Shown here one piece after another: positions 23,998 to 33,356 of a stretch of 43,280 nt of DNA (position 1 is its first letter; each line of letters starts with the position of its first letter). The position numbers were made by a program, and so were the translations under genes. The DNA is from Nitrososphaerales archaeon (GTDB lineage Archaea; Thermoproteota; Nitrososphaeria; Nitrososphaerales; Nitrososphaeraceae): assembly GCA_029237525.1 (NCBI GenBank), contig JARBAU010000003.1:1-43280 (forward strand), read 5' to 3'. The notes below the pieces were generated by a model. It did no database searches and was not told the origin of the DNA. It saw only the letters and a list, made by a program, of their open reading frames with translations.

Positions 23998-25503
23998 ATG
24001 CCTATTAAAAACGGGGCAGATTATATTAGAAGCCTACGTGGGAGAAATTTGAAGGTCTATTTGTTCGGCGAACTTGTTAAAGAACCTGTTGATCATCCTA
24101 TGATCCGGCCATCTATAAACGCTGTGGCTGAAACATACGATCTGGCCGAAAGGGATCCAGACTTGGGATTAGCCCATTCTTCGTTATCTGGTATTAAAGT
24201 AAATAGGTTTCTTCATATTACAGAAAGAGAAGGCGATCTCGTAAATCAGAATAAAATGCAGCGAAAGTTGGGCCAGTTGACTGGAACTTGTTTTCAACGA
24301 TGCGTGGGGATGGACGCGTTAAACTCCCTATATTCGACCACTTATGAAATTGACTCCAAATATAATACTAATTATCAAAAGAAACTAATTGAATTTATTA
24401 AAATGATTCAGGAGGAGAATTTGGTTATTGGTGGAGCTATGACAGATGTAAAGGGAGATCGAAGTCTTGCCCCGTCGCAACAGGAAGATCCAGATATGTT
24501 TGTACATGTTGTGAAGGAAGACCAAAAAGGCGTTTATATTAGCGGAGCCAAAGCGCATCAAACAGGTTGCATAAATTCGCATTGGATTATAATCATGCCC
24601 ACTATGCGATTGCGACCTGAAGATAAGGATTATGCGATAGTTGGTGCCATCCCTGCTGATGCAGAAGGTGTCACCTATATCTACGGAAGACAATCTTGCG
24701 ATACACGAAGTATGGAGGACGGTACTCTTGATGCGGGAAATGCAAAGTTTTCAGGTCAGGAGGCCATGATTATTTTAGATAACGTATTCATCCCAAATGA
24801 ATTAATCTTCATGCGAGGAGAGGTCGAATTCGCCTCCATGCTAGTAGAGAGATTCACTTGTTATCATAGGAGAAGTTACGTATGCAAAACAGGCTTGGGG
24901 GATGTTCTAATTGGTGCGGCGGCTGCAGCTGCTGATTATAATGGAGTTGCGAATGCATCGCATATAAAAGATAAGCTCGTTGAAATGACACATTTAAATG
25001 AGACTATTTACGCTGCTGGCATAGCTTCTTCGTACCAATCCCACAAGACTTCATCCGGGAATTATCAAAACGATGATATGCTCGCAAACGTTTGTAAGCA
25101 TAACGTCACACGTTTTCCATATGAATTAGGAAGATTAGCTCAAGATATTGCAGGTGGTCTAATGGTAACTATGCCTTCGGAAAAGGATTTCAGAAGTCCA
25201 CATACTGGGCCGTTACTTGAAAAATATCTTAAGGGCAAAAAGGGAGTATCAACCGAGAATAGGGTAAGAATACTGCGATTAATAGAAAATATGACAATGG
25301 GCAGGAATGCTGTTGGCTACCTCACTGAATCTATGCACGGAGCCGGTTCTCCGCAAGCCCAAAGAATACAAATAGCTCGTCAAATGCAACTAGAATACAA
25401 GAAGAAGTTAGCAAAAAACCTCGCTAATGTTTCTGAGGGTGAAACAATGGATCTGACGAAGGAACAATCTGATTATTTTGATAAAATATTTGTGACGCTT
25501 TAA
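23998..25503 (+). CDS. abfD: 4-Hydroxybutyryl-CoA dehydratase (with vinylacetyl-CoA isomerase activity)
   Basis: Fe-S flavoenzyme that dehydrates 4-hydroxybutyryl-CoA to crotonyl-CoA, a key step of thaumarchaeal CO2 fixation. It begins PIKNGADYIRSLRGRNLKVY, as this family does. The [4Fe-4S] ligands map to C98 and C102 in TGTCFQRCVG and to H290 and C296 in YHRRSYVCKTG (ATG 23998 numbering). The 501-aa length matches the family. The TATA box at 23965-23972 supports this start; TTG 23917 would add 27 atypical residues. It is a single-gene unit; no other cycle enzyme is adjacent. It is the best marker of lineage in the window. Confidence 0.95.
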   Translation: MPIKNGADYIRSLRGRNLKVYLFGELVKEPVDHPMIRPSINAVAETYDLAERDPDLGLAHSSLSGIKVNRFLHITEREGDLVNQNKMQRKLGQLTGTCFQRCVGMDALNSLYSTTYEIDSKYNTNYQKKLIEFIKMIQEENLVIGGAMTDVKGDRSLAPSQQEDPDMFVHVVKEDQKGVYISGAKAHQTGCINSHWIIIMPTMRLRPEDKDYAIVGAIPADAEGVTYIYGRQSCDTRSMEDGTLDAGNAKFSGQEAMIILDNVFIPNELIFMRGEVEFASMLVERFTCYHRRSYVCKTGLGDVLIGAAAAAADYNGVANASHIKDKLVEMTHLNETIYAAGIASSYQSHKTSSGNYQNDDMLANVCKHNVTRFPYELGRLAQDIAGGLMVTMPSEKDFRSPHTGPLLEKYLKGKKGVSTENRVRILRLIENMTMGRNAVGYLTESMHGAGSPQAQRIQIARQMQLEYKKKLAKNLANVSEGETMDLTKEQSDYFDKIFVTL

Positions 25504-25543
25504 AGACTATAGAATTGGAATAGCAGACACGATATGATAATGC

Positions 25544-26158
25544 ATGCGGAATTCGTCCCAAATGAAACTAACCGATGCAAGAAGAGATTTTTATCGTAAG
25601 CTTGCCAAGAATGTTGGCTTTAGAAGTAGATCTGCATACAAGTTATTACAATTAAACAAATCTTATCATATTATAAGACATGGAGATAGGGTTGTAGACA
25701 TTGGCTCCTACCCTGGTGGCTGGTTGCAGGTAGCTAAAGATTTAGTTGGCAAAGACGGCCTCGTTATAGGAACAGATATCAAACAAATAGATAAACTTGA
25801 AGGCGTGTTATGCCTAAATTACTCGATCGAAGATCCTGAGTTACAGGCCTATCTAACAAGACATATTGGAAGGGTTGATGTGGTACTGTCTGACCTTTCT
25901 CCCAATATTAGTGGAATATGGGAGGTCGATCATTTTACTCAGATTAATCTTAGCCGCATGGCCTTTAATCTTGCATCTGTGGTTCTGAGGGGTAATGGAT
26001 CATCAATCTACAAAGTATTTGATGGTGATACGCTAAGTGCATTTGTTAAGGAAGTGTCTACCCAATTCCATCGTGTGAAAATAAGCAAACCAGCTGCGAG
26101 CAGGCAGTCAAGTAGTGAAAGCTATCTTGTTTGTTCTGGATTCCGAGAACAAAGTTGA
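25544..26158 (+). CDS. rlmE: RlmE/FtsJ-type rRNA 2'-O-methyltransferase
   Basis: SAM-dependent ribose methyltransferase. The K-D-K-E catalytic tetrad is complete: K33 in RSRSAYKLLQL, D117 in LSDLSPNISG, K157 in SIYKVFDGD and E192 in SSSESYLV. The SAM motif is VVDIGSYPGGWLQVA. 204 aa from ATG 25544; the in-frame ATG 25562 is also possible. The likely substrate is 23S rRNA by analogy with RrmJ, but tRNA cannot be excluded. It follows abfD by 40 bases. Confidence 0.9.
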   Translation: MRNSSQMKLTDARRDFYRKLAKNVGFRSRSAYKLLQLNKSYHIIRHGDRVVDIGSYPGGWLQVAKDLVGKDGLVIGTDIKQIDKLEGVLCLNYSIEDPELQAYLTRHIGRVDVVLSDLSPNISGIWEVDHFTQINLSRMAFNLASVVLRGNGSSIYKVFDGDTLSAFVKEVSTQFHRVKISKPAASRQSSSESYLVCSGFREQS

Positions 26159-26280
26159 TATAGCTGCTAATAGTGAGCTAATCTTAAACTCTAGATGATT
26201 TTGTCGCAATAGGACATATTGTTAATAATAAACGAGGTATTTATTGTTCTGACTGTGGAATATAGTATGAATAAGATGTA

Positions 26281-27132
26281 CTAGTCTCCATCAGTATAAA
26301 GTAGCTTCAGTTCTTCAAAACTCAGTTTTGATCCCGAATCCAGCTTTCTTTTTGCCTCTTCTTTCACTTTAAGTATCTCATTATCACTGACTCGTTGCCC
26401 GGGCAAATGTAGGTGTTGTCTCCTGACCTTTGCAACCTTATCCATCTGTAAATTTATCAATTCCAATTTTTCGAGAGAAGCATTATATACGTCTAACAAA
26501 GTACCTCGCTCAGACCACGACTTCCGTCTTTCGTTATATAAAACATCTACTGCGAGCCTGCAGTTATTCAGTCTGTTGTCCAGATCCAAAATTTCCTGAT
26601 TTAGAATTCTGATATCCTGTTTAAAGGTATCGGCTTGTTGATTAAGCTGATCGAGCCCCTGCTTAATGGTCTTTACAGCCTTGATTGCCTCCATGTTCAT
26701 AGATTTATCCTTCAATTCCTGAGCTATTCTATTTCTCTCGCTCTCTGTTCCATAATGTTTCCCGTCAATCCTATCAGTTAGAATTTCTATAGACCGAACT
26801 ACTTTCTCTTCTGACTCGTCAGATAATCTCGATTCCATTGTAATCAAAAAGTCTTTTGACTGAGAAATTTTTTGGCTTATTGTTAAAAATTCAGAATTTT
26901 TGGCTTTAATGGAGCTTCGAACTTCTCTAGACTTGTTCAGAAGCAATTTGAGTTCGTCGCCACTTGTATGAATCTTGTTATTTAAGGTTTGTATCTTTGA
27001 CCTTTCGATCTCAATTATTTTGTTACTCGTTTCTTTCAAGAATGAAGACAAACTATGCTTCAAATTCAGTAGCTCATTCCAATTCAATGATTCCACGTCT
27101 TTTTCAGCGAAATTTTGATCAGCCGAATGCAA
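26281..27132 (-). CDS. Archaeal coiled-coil protein (COG1340-like)
   Basis: Long coiled-coil protein of unknown function. Heptad-rich helices run for most of its length (LKHSLSSFLKETSNKIIEIE through DILDLDNRLNN-like stretches), broken near IDGKHYG, and it ends with the conserved-looking KLSFEELKLLYTDGD. The frame opens at 27258, but its first 42 residues include an odd hydrophobic stretch and a minus-strand TATTATATC (about 27168-27176). I therefore prefer TTG 27132 (LHSADQNFAEKDV), giving 283 aa. It is sometimes misannotated as a phosphatase or SMC fragment; no ATPase motif is present. Confidence 0.7.
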   Translation of the reverse strand: MHSADQNFAEKDVESLNWNELLNLKHSLSSFLKETSNKIIEIERSKIQTLNNKIHTSGDELKLLLNKSREVRSSIKAKNSEFLTISQKISQSKDFLITMESRLSDESEEKVVRSIEILTDRIDGKHYGTESERNRIAQELKDKSMNMEAIKAVKTIKQGLDQLNQQADTFKQDIRILNQEILDLDNRLNNCRLAVDVLYNERRKSWSERGTLLDVYNASLEKLELINLQMDKVAKVRRQHLHLPGQRVSDNEILKVKEEAKRKLDSGSKLSFEELKLLYTDGD

Positions 27133-27396
27133 TCCCCAGTATTTACCCTCGGGTTTGTAGACGCACTGATATAATAAAAGTATAATGCAAATCTGGTACT
27201 TGGAAAGTTCAACAAATTTCGGGCTACTTTCAATTATCATTACTCTGCATTCAATCATAGAAAGTATTGGTTATTTAGGAAGTGCAATATCTAGAAAGCT
27301 ACTAGAAGTTATTATGAAATATTGTGGCAAAAATAGAAAATATCAAATTGATCGAGTTAATATGCAATTTCTATCCTCAACAAGAAATGATGACTT

Positions 27397-28485
27397 TCAT
27401 AGTTGTTGCCTAATGCCTAATTCATTCTCAACCTCTTCTAGTCTTCGTGCTTGTCCACAACGGTCAATCAATTGATAGAGTTTACTCCTCGCTTTGCCCT
27501 CTATTATGGACTTTCTCGCAAGGTCTATTCCATCTCCAATATCACGAACTTTATCTGCAACAACTAAAACTGCAGCAGCATTCAATTCGACTATCCCGAG
27601 CAGTTCTCTTTCTGCATGGCCATAAATACATTCTAACGTAGTCTTTATCGATTGTTTCTTAGTCTTCATCTTGATTGCATCAATACTAGCAGATTTTATG
27701 TTCACATCCTTAGGATCTAGCTGAATTCTTTTGAGCTGTTTGCCATCTTTCAATGATATATCGTTTGGTCCTGTATTGGACAACTCGTCGATGTTTTCAT
27801 GAGCATGTACTACCATTACATTTCTCAAGCCAAGATTTAGACTAGCAGTTGAAATTTTTTCGAAGAGTAATGGATCTGTGACACCGATCACCTGTCCTGC
27901 AAGATTTGTACATGGATTGCTAAGTGGGCCAATAATATTAAATACAGTTCTTGCACCAATCAATTTGCGAGCAGCTGCTACTGTTCCCATACTCGGATGA
28001 AACATCGGGGCATAGATGAAGCCAATACCTATTTTCTCTATAGAGGACAATATGGTCGATAAAGGACTCCCAAGATCGAATCCGATATGTTCCAAAAAAT
28101 CTGCGCTACCACATAGTCCAGACATTGATCTGTTACCATGCTTTGCAACACAAACACCGCTACCCGAAGCGACAACGGCTGCAGCAGTACTGATATTAGG
28201 AGTATTGATAAAGTCACCTCCAGTTCCGCAAATGTCTACTATTGGTGAATTATGTTTCGGTGTAAGCCGTACAGAACGTTTCCTGACGGATCGAACAAGA
28301 CACTGAATCTCGTTAGGTGTCTCCTTCTTCATGGCAAGGGCAACTAAAAAGGCGGCAATCGATGCGACTGACAGCTGCCCTTTAGAAATTAAATCAACTG
28401 ACGTTTCAATATCTTCTTCTGTCAAATCTTCTCTTAACATTAGCTTTTTTATGAAAGGTCGAAATTCAAAATCTTGGAAATTCAT
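27397..28485 (-). CDS. trpD: Anthranilate phosphoribosyltransferase
   Basis: Transfers phosphoribosyl from PRPP to anthranilate in tryptophan synthesis. The motifs DICGTGGDFINTPNISTAAA (PRPP binding), VAKHGNRSMSGLCGSADFLE, MFHPSMGTVAAARKLIGART and GPLSNP are all intact. 362 aa. Its ATG overlaps the stop of trpG (ATGA), so the pair is translationally coupled. No trpE lies upstream in this window, so the large subunit of anthranilate synthase is encoded elsewhere. Confidence 0.96.
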   Translation of the reverse strand: MNFQDFEFRPFIKKLMLREDLTEEDIETSVDLISKGQLSVASIAAFLVALAMKKETPNEIQCLVRSVRKRSVRLTPKHNSPIVDICGTGGDFINTPNISTAAAVVASGSGVCVAKHGNRSMSGLCGSADFLEHIGFDLGSPLSTILSSIEKIGIGFIYAPMFHPSMGTVAAARKLIGARTVFNIIGPLSNPCTNLAGQVIGVTDPLLFEKISTASLNLGLRNVMVVHAHENIDELSNTGPNDISLKDGKQLKRIQLDPKDVNIKSASIDAIKMKTKKQSIKTTLECIYGHAERELLGIVELNAAAVLVVADKVRDIGDGIDLARKSIIEGKARSKLYQLIDRCGQARRLEEVENELGIRQQL

Positions 28486-29072
28486 CGTTTTATCATTGAA
28501 AGAAAATTCATTAATATTTTTGGTCCTTCTGAAGTCATGACGGATTCTGGATGGAATTGAACTCCCTCGACTAGATATTTCTTATGCTTTAGTGCCATTA
28601 TCTCGCCATCGTCATCAGCCAAGGCAGTCACCTCAAGACAATTTGGTAATTGGGTCGAATCTGCGACTAGTGAATTGTATCTTGTAGCATAGAAAGGGTT
28701 ATCTACATTTTCAAATAACCTGCTAGAGTGATTATGTCTTATCATACTGGTTTTGCCGTGCATAACATACTTTGCGTTTACTACCTTTCCCCCAAATGCG
28801 CTTGCTATACCTTGATGACCTAGACATACTCCTAATACAGGCAATTCTGGGCCAAGTTCCGTTATTACGCTATTGCAAATTCCAAAGTACTTGGGATCTT
28901 GAGGATTTCCTGGGCCAGGAGAAAGGATTACTGCGTCAGGATGCATCCGGTTGATATCTCGCATGGTGATGCTATTATTCCTTCGCACTACCGGCTCTAC
29001 CCGATGTTCTCCGAGAATCTGGACGATGTTGTATACGAACGAATCATAATTATCTATAACAAGAATTTTCAT
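28482..29072 (-). CDS. trpG: Anthranilate synthase component II (glutamine amidotransferase)
   Basis: Supplies ammonia from glutamine to TrpE. Class I amidotransferase triad: C83 in LGVCLGHQGIA, H174 and E176 in VQFHPESVM. The oxyanion strand reads SPGPGNP. 196 aa. It is the first gene of a two-gene trpGD unit read leftward. In some organisms PabA has the same sequence pattern, but coupling to trpD supports the tryptophan role. Confidence 0.95.
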   Translation of the reverse strand: MKILVIDNYDSFVYNIVQILGEHRVEPVVRRNNSITMRDINRMHPDAVILSPGPGNPQDPKYFGICNSVITELGPELPVLGVCLGHQGIASAFGGKVVNAKYVMHGKTSMIRHNHSSRLFENVDNPFYATRYNSLVADSTQLPNCLEVTALADDDGEIMALKHKKYLVEGVQFHPESVMTSEGPKILMNFLSMIKR

Positions 29073-29253
29073 TGGATATCCACCATTATCACTGATTTAT
29101 GATCAAATATCTCACTTTGTTTGCTCGGAATGCCTACCAGATTAACCATCATATCAGTTCTTCACATAATTTGTATTTATGGTTAGATGTTTTCTGAACT
29201 TTGATATCTCTGCTTAGATGAGCAGTGAATATCCACAACGAGAAAGAAAAATG

Positions 29254-29260
29254 TATATAA
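29254..29260 (+). promoter_or_regulatory. TATA box of the GAPDH gene
   Basis: TATATAA lies 40-46 bases before TTG 29300, giving a predicted leader of about 15 bases. It is the strongest-looking box A in the window, preceded by an A-rich stretch. Confidence 0.5.
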
Positions 29261-29299
29261 TATCCTCAAGTTGAATTAGAAATTAAAAAGCGACATTAA

Positions 29300-30343
29300 T
29301 TGGTAAAATTATTCATAAATGGATATGGTAATATTGGCAAACGTCTTGCGTCCGCTGTATTTATGGACAATGAAATTGAATTAGTAGGTATCGCAAAATA
29401 TACCCTAGACGAAAAAATACAGGAAGCTCTAGACAATGATTATAAGGTCTATGTTCCAGAAAATAAGATTGGTCAGTTCAAGGATAAGGGGTTTCCAATA
29501 GCAGGAACGATTGATGAGGCATGTAACAAGAGTGATCTTATTATAGACGCCGCCAAGGAAGGTGGCGGTTTCGAAAATAAAGTAAAATTTTACGAACCAT
29601 TGCAAAAACCAGCGATATTTCAAGGAGGAGAAGACAGAAATGGTAGATACAGTGTAGCAGAAATGATACATAATTCTAGAGTAAATTATGAGAAGGCATC
29701 TGGAAAAAAATACGTAATTCAAGGCAGCTGCAATGTTTCTGGAATGGGAAGACTCATGCAACCATTAATAGAGAGATTTGGAAATCAGATAAAACGATTC
29801 GATGTGACATTGATTAGAAGATGGGCCGACTTAGAAGATTCAAAGGAGGTCAAGGATTCTATAGAATGGGACAAAAATCCTCATCATCAGGAAGACGTTA
29901 AGGATTTTATCCCTGACGCAAACTTATTTGTTGACGCGCTTAAGGTTCCTTCTAGAATGATGCATGTTCACCAAATGATAATACGCTTTGATAACAAAGC
30001 TCCATCCAAGGATACATTACTGGAATTATTTAGGGATGAGTTTGGAGTCGCGTTATTCAGTTCCGCAAAGGGTACTGCTGATGTTAGAAAGAGGGCCATT
30101 GAATTGGGATATCCTCACGGAGATACCCATATGGTACACATACATCAGGAAGTCCTTAGAGTTCAAGATGATGTTGCTAAAATAACCTATTCGGATGATC
30201 AAACCGGAATGGTAATTCCTGAAAATTATCTACTTGTTCAGTCTATGTGCTTCAAAAGAGCCAGATCGGACGCTATTAAAAGAGCTGATAGAATATTCCA
30301 AATGACCAGAAGAAAGAAAGAACTCGAAGAGGTTTTCAAGTAA
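29300..30343 (+). CDS. gap: Archaeal (type II) glyceraldehyde-3-phosphate dehydrogenase
   Basis: Phosphorylating GAPDH of the archaeal family, probably gluconeogenic in an autotroph. The cofactor loop INGYGNIGKR is at residues 6-15 and the nucleophile C144 is in QGSCNVSGMGR. The MMHVHQMIIRF segment and the C-terminal VIPENYLLVQ are typical of this class and not of bacterial GapA. 347 aa from TTG 29300; no ATG fits the N-terminus. It is a single gene, divergent from trpG. Confidence 0.94.
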   Translation: MVKLFINGYGNIGKRLASAVFMDNEIELVGIAKYTLDEKIQEALDNDYKVYVPENKIGQFKDKGFPIAGTIDEACNKSDLIIDAAKEGGGFENKVKFYEPLQKPAIFQGGEDRNGRYSVAEMIHNSRVNYEKASGKKYVIQGSCNVSGMGRLMQPLIERFGNQIKRFDVTLIRRWADLEDSKEVKDSIEWDKNPHHQEDVKDFIPDANLFVDALKVPSRMMHVHQMIIRFDNKAPSKDTLLELFRDEFGVALFSSAKGTADVRKRAIELGYPHGDTHMVHIHQEVLRVQDDVAKITYSDDQTGMVIPENYLLVQSMCFKRARSDAIKRADRIFQMTRRKKELEEVFK

Positions 30344-30401
30344 TCTTTGGAATGCTAATTTGAATTTAGAAGGCTTGAAGCCTTTGATGCAGGCTACGGC
30401 A

Positions 30402-30446
30402 AGACTAAAAAGCCGTCGTAATAATTATCTTTAACATTTTTAGTCT
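30402..30446. terminator. 10-bp inverted repeat after the GAPDH gene
   Basis: AGACTAAAAA (30402-30411) and TTTTTAGTCT (30437-30446) pair perfectly around 25 bases. Just before it, AAGGCTTGAAGCCTT (about 30370-30384) is another short dyad. Together they could act as a transcription end for the GAPDH gene and, from the other side, for the small gene at 30564-30770. No gene is supported between 30344 and 30563. Confidence 0.35.
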
Positions 30447-30563
30447 GGTTGTAAAGGACTGAACTGCTCGATACACTATATTATTACAAGATTAATGCTA
30501 TGCAACGTCCCAAATCAAAGACAGATTTTATTCAGGATATTTGCATATTCAGAAAAGGTTACT

Positions 30564-30770
30564 CTAATTATTATTTTGTGTTTTTTTCCAGAGTTGAATT
30601 TGACCTCCGTACACCTCGTTATTGTAAACAAAGGAAGGAATTTGAGCATAGTAACCATGTCTTCCAGAACTAAACACTTTTGGCGGCATAGCGATTTCAT
30701 GATCCTTACCGTCAGGCATTCTTATTATCGCATAAGCAAATTTTGTATTAGGATTTTTATCTTCGCTCAA
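30564..30770 (-). CDS. Small conserved-looking protein (68 aa)
   Basis: Not assigned to a family. The sequence is balanced and protein-like: MSEDKNPNTKFAYAIIRMPD, then GKDHEIAMPPKVFSSGRHGY and YAQIPSFVYNNEVYGGQIQL, with a basic end. The pattern of strands, Pro and Tyr/Gly suggests a small beta-rich fold. No Cys. The opposite-strand ORF at 30495-30773 has a much poorer composition and is taken as its shadow. The shape (MPDG, MPPKVF, SGRHGYYAQIP) looks like a conserved short archaeal protein, but no homologue was checked. Confidence 0.55.
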   Translation of the reverse strand: MSEDKNPNTKFAYAIIRMPDGKDHEIAMPPKVFSSGRHGYYAQIPSFVYNNEVYGGQIQLWKKTQNNN

Positions 30771-31206
30771 TGATTGTCAAATGAACTTAGAATTGATTCA
30801 ATATAAAAGATATCGGTCTTACCGTGAAAAATACTGCTCTACAAATTGATTAAATTAAGATTCGAATCTCATTTAATTGCTCGATTATTTTGTTCACGTT
30901 ACTAGTATTTGGTTGAAATAGACAATTCAGAAAACTTTCTATTAAATTTTATCATTTTGGAATATTTATAATATATAAGAAGCTATCTAGATTTATTTGG
31001 GATAAATTGGACATCAACTATGTGGAATTAGATTATGAAATCCGCTGACAGGAGAATTCAGATTTGGGTGAATGGTCTGATTCGGTCCTAATTATCCCCG
31101 TCAATTAGAAGAAAGAGGATGACTTAAACATACAACAAAATCTGCAATATCTGAAAAACGGGCTTTTCAGGACAACTACTTTACGGCAAAAAAGTAGGAA
31201 ATGATG
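30771..31206. other. 436-base gap left of tRNA-Pro
   Basis: AT-rich. No open frame over 18 codons with a start signal, no tRNA-like fold other than the tRNA-Pro to the right, and no long repeat. ATATTTATAATATATAAG at about 30962-30979 resembles promoter DNA, but no gene follows it. Confidence 0.35.
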
Positions 31207-31280
31207 CGGGGTCGGCCGGATTCGAACCAGCGGCCTCCAGCGCCCAAGGCTGGCATCATACCATGCTAGACAACGACCCC
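31207..31280 (-). tRNA. tRNA-Pro (TGG)
   Basis: On the minus strand GGGGTCG (31280-31274) pairs with CGACCCC (31214-31208), with discriminator G at 31207. The anticodon stem CCAGC/GCTGG closes the loop CTTGGGC, anticodon TGG. The T-arm is GCTGG TTCGAAT CCGGC. It is 74 bases, intron-free, and CCA is not encoded. It contrasts with the two intron-bearing tRNAs in the window. Confidence 0.95.
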
Positions 31281-31376
31281 TTTTAACCTGCTTTTTGAAT
31301 TCTCTATCGGTGGATAATTTTAAGTTTGTTAACTATATATTTCTAAATATGACGTAGATCTAGGAGATTCTCATTC

Positions 31377-32273
31377 ATGAACTATCTAGAGTGCTACCAG
31401 AGAGCTGGCAAAATAGCATCTGAAGTTAGGGAAAATACGAAAAAAAAACGTCACGTTGGCAGATCGCTTTATGAAATATGTGAGTCAGTTGAGCAGGAAA
31501 TTAGGACTCTAGGTGGAAGCCCGGCCTTCCCAGTGAATGTTAGCTTGAATGATATCGCAGCTCACTATACGGCCGAGCCTAATGATATGAGTATTGTCAA
31601 AGATGGTGACGTATTAAAAATCGATATAGGAGTACACATTGATGGCTTCGTTGCTGATACTGCTTTAACGGTTTGTTACGATCAAAAGTACGATTCTCTT
31701 GTTCAGGCTGCAGAAAGAGCACTCGATGAGGCAATACGAATAACAAGAGCTAATACAAGAGCTACTGACATCGGAAGGGTTATAGAATTAAGTATTTCAC
31801 AAAAAGGGTTTAAGCCTATTCAAAATCTAAGTGGTCATTCACTTGAACAGTTTACAATTCACGCAGGTAAATCAATTCCTAATATAAGGACATTAGGGTC
31901 GTCGATATCATTAGCTGCGAATCATGCCTACGCTATAGAGCCATTCTTAACCACCAAAGATGGTCTAGGTATTGTCTACGAAGGCAAAACATGTAACATA
32001 TTTAGCGTGATCTCGAGAAAACCTTTGAAGGAAAAGGCTGGTAACGATTTGCTTCAGAAAATCTGGACCAGATACAAAACTCTTCCCTTTGCAGCTAGGT
32101 GGTTAACTGACGAATATGAAATTGATGAATTAATACCTTTAATTAATACACTGCGAAAAAAAAGAAATCTTCATGGCTATCCAATTCTGGTTGAAGGAAA
32201 TAGCAAAATAGTAGCCCAAGCTGAACACACATTGATACCATCTGAGAATGGAGCTGACGTAATTACCCTATGA
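31377..32273 (+). CDS. map: Methionine aminopeptidase, type II
   Basis: Removes the initiator Met from new proteins. Metal ligands are visible as D83 and D94 (KIDIGVHIDGFVADTALTV), the His in SGHSLEQF, the Glu in AIEPFLTT and the final Glu in AQAEHTLIPSENG. The helical insertion before the last part (RYKTLPFAARWLTDEYEIDE) marks the type II archaeal/eukaryotic enzyme. 298 aa, ATG 31377. Monocistronic. Confidence 0.96.
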   Translation: MNYLECYQRAGKIASEVRENTKKKRHVGRSLYEICESVEQEIRTLGGSPAFPVNVSLNDIAAHYTAEPNDMSIVKDGDVLKIDIGVHIDGFVADTALTVCYDQKYDSLVQAAERALDEAIRITRANTRATDIGRVIELSISQKGFKPIQNLSGHSLEQFTIHAGKSIPNIRTLGSSISLAANHAYAIEPFLTTKDGLGIVYEGKTCNIFSVISRKPLKEKAGNDLLQKIWTRYKTLPFAARWLTDEYEIDELIPLINTLRKKRNLHGYPILVEGNSKIVAQAEHTLIPSENGADVITL

Positions 32274-32445
32274 TTGATGCATAAATTGATAGGCATAGTA
32301 TCCAAAGTTATTCAATTTGGATAGACGATTAACTATTAATGTTAAGATATCATTTCTTCTAGTACCATGCCTTAATATGTTACAACTGCTAATATCAGAA
32401 GTCTATTAGGTTAAAAAAAGGCAATGTACGGCGAACTAGTACAAA

Positions 32446-32679
32446 TTATCGACTAATTATATAGTTCCTTTTTGAAACAGCAACTTTCATGACACTATGA
32501 CAAATAGGGCATTCTGCCCATTTTCGTCCTCCGAAATACTTCCACGTGTATCCACATCTATCGTATGTACATTTGATCAATATGCCCTTTGTTCCTCCCT
32601 TTGGCCAATTGTCTTGAAGAGGCTTACGGGTTCTTCTTGCAGACCGCGGTGCTCTTCTGTACGTGAGCTTCAATATCAA
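32446..32679 (-). CDS. Small zinc-ribbon protein
   Basis: 77 aa with a basic N-terminal third (YRRAPRSARRTRKPLQ) and one zinc ribbon: C37 and C42 in KCTYDRCGYTW, and C57 and C60 in ECPICHS. A basic arm plus ribbon suggests RNA or DNA binding, perhaps ribosome- or transcription-linked. No specific family recognised. It is transcribed away from map. Confidence 0.6.
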   Translation of the reverse strand: MILKLTYRRAPRSARRTRKPLQDNWPKGGTKGILIKCTYDRCGYTWKYFGGRKWAECPICHSVMKVAVSKRNYIISR

Positions 32680-32857
32680 TCACTAGAGTCTTATATATTT
32701 AAAGACCTTTGGATTATCTGAAATCTACAGATTTAACTAATTCCCAATAATGCATTCGAATAAGTCATAATTAGTTATTATGCCTGATCCTTTTTTCCTA
32801 AGTATTCAATTATATTGACTATTAATCTTTTGTAACCTCAATTAAAGTCAGCTTTGC

Positions 32858-33166
32858 TTGACTAAGCGCCAGTTCATAATAGATACCGGATATGACAAAA
32901 TACCTGTGGAAGGTCAGATTCACAAAAATGTAGCGTTAAAGTATTTAATGAAGAGGAGGAGGAGTTTATTGATGACTCGTGATCCAGGAAAAGTAGAAAC
33001 GTTGTATTCACAATTGCCGCATGAGATTCGAATAATTGGTAAATCAATTGCAAAAACGTATACCATAAGTTGGCATAAGCAGGGGTTGGAACAGTTTCAA
33101 GGGTCTAGATTCACATTTGAGTTAGATAATGAACGTATTCTAAAGATTGATAACTTGTTTACTTGA
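32858..33166 (+). CDS. Unknown basic protein (102 aa)
   Basis: Not recognised. Read from TTG 32858 (TKRQFIIDTGYDKIPVEGQI), basic, with KYLMKRRRSLLMTRDPGKVE in the middle and a beta-rich C-terminal half (SRFTFELDNERILKIDN). No Cys or membrane segment. It lies about 190 bases before the RPA-like gene with its own AT-rich upstream region. A nucleic-acid role would fit the charge but is not shown. Confidence 0.5.
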   Translation: MTKRQFIIDTGYDKIPVEGQIHKNVALKYLMKRRRSLLMTRDPGKVETLYSQLPHEIRIIGKSIAKTYTISWHKQGLEQFQGSRFTFELDNERILKIDNLFT

Positions 33167-33356
33167 GATTTATGGAATGTTGCTAGATGAATGGATCACG
33201 CCTCTAAAAAATATAATGCAAAATATCGGTATTATGAAGCAACCTCTAGTTGACAGCTATTGGTCAAAATATATAGGCGGGTTGAGTATGACATTAAATA
33301 TATGATATTGAGAACTTATTGGAGGTTTTTTAACTATATCTACGGATTTTGAAAGA

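Noticed and set aside
27397-29072. trpGD without trpE as a broken operon
   Set aside because: Both genes are intact and trpE is often unlinked in archaea, so nothing here shows loss.
30495-30773. 92-codon plus-strand ORF
   Set aside because: Covers the 68-aa minus-strand gene whose composition is far more protein-like; judged a shadow.
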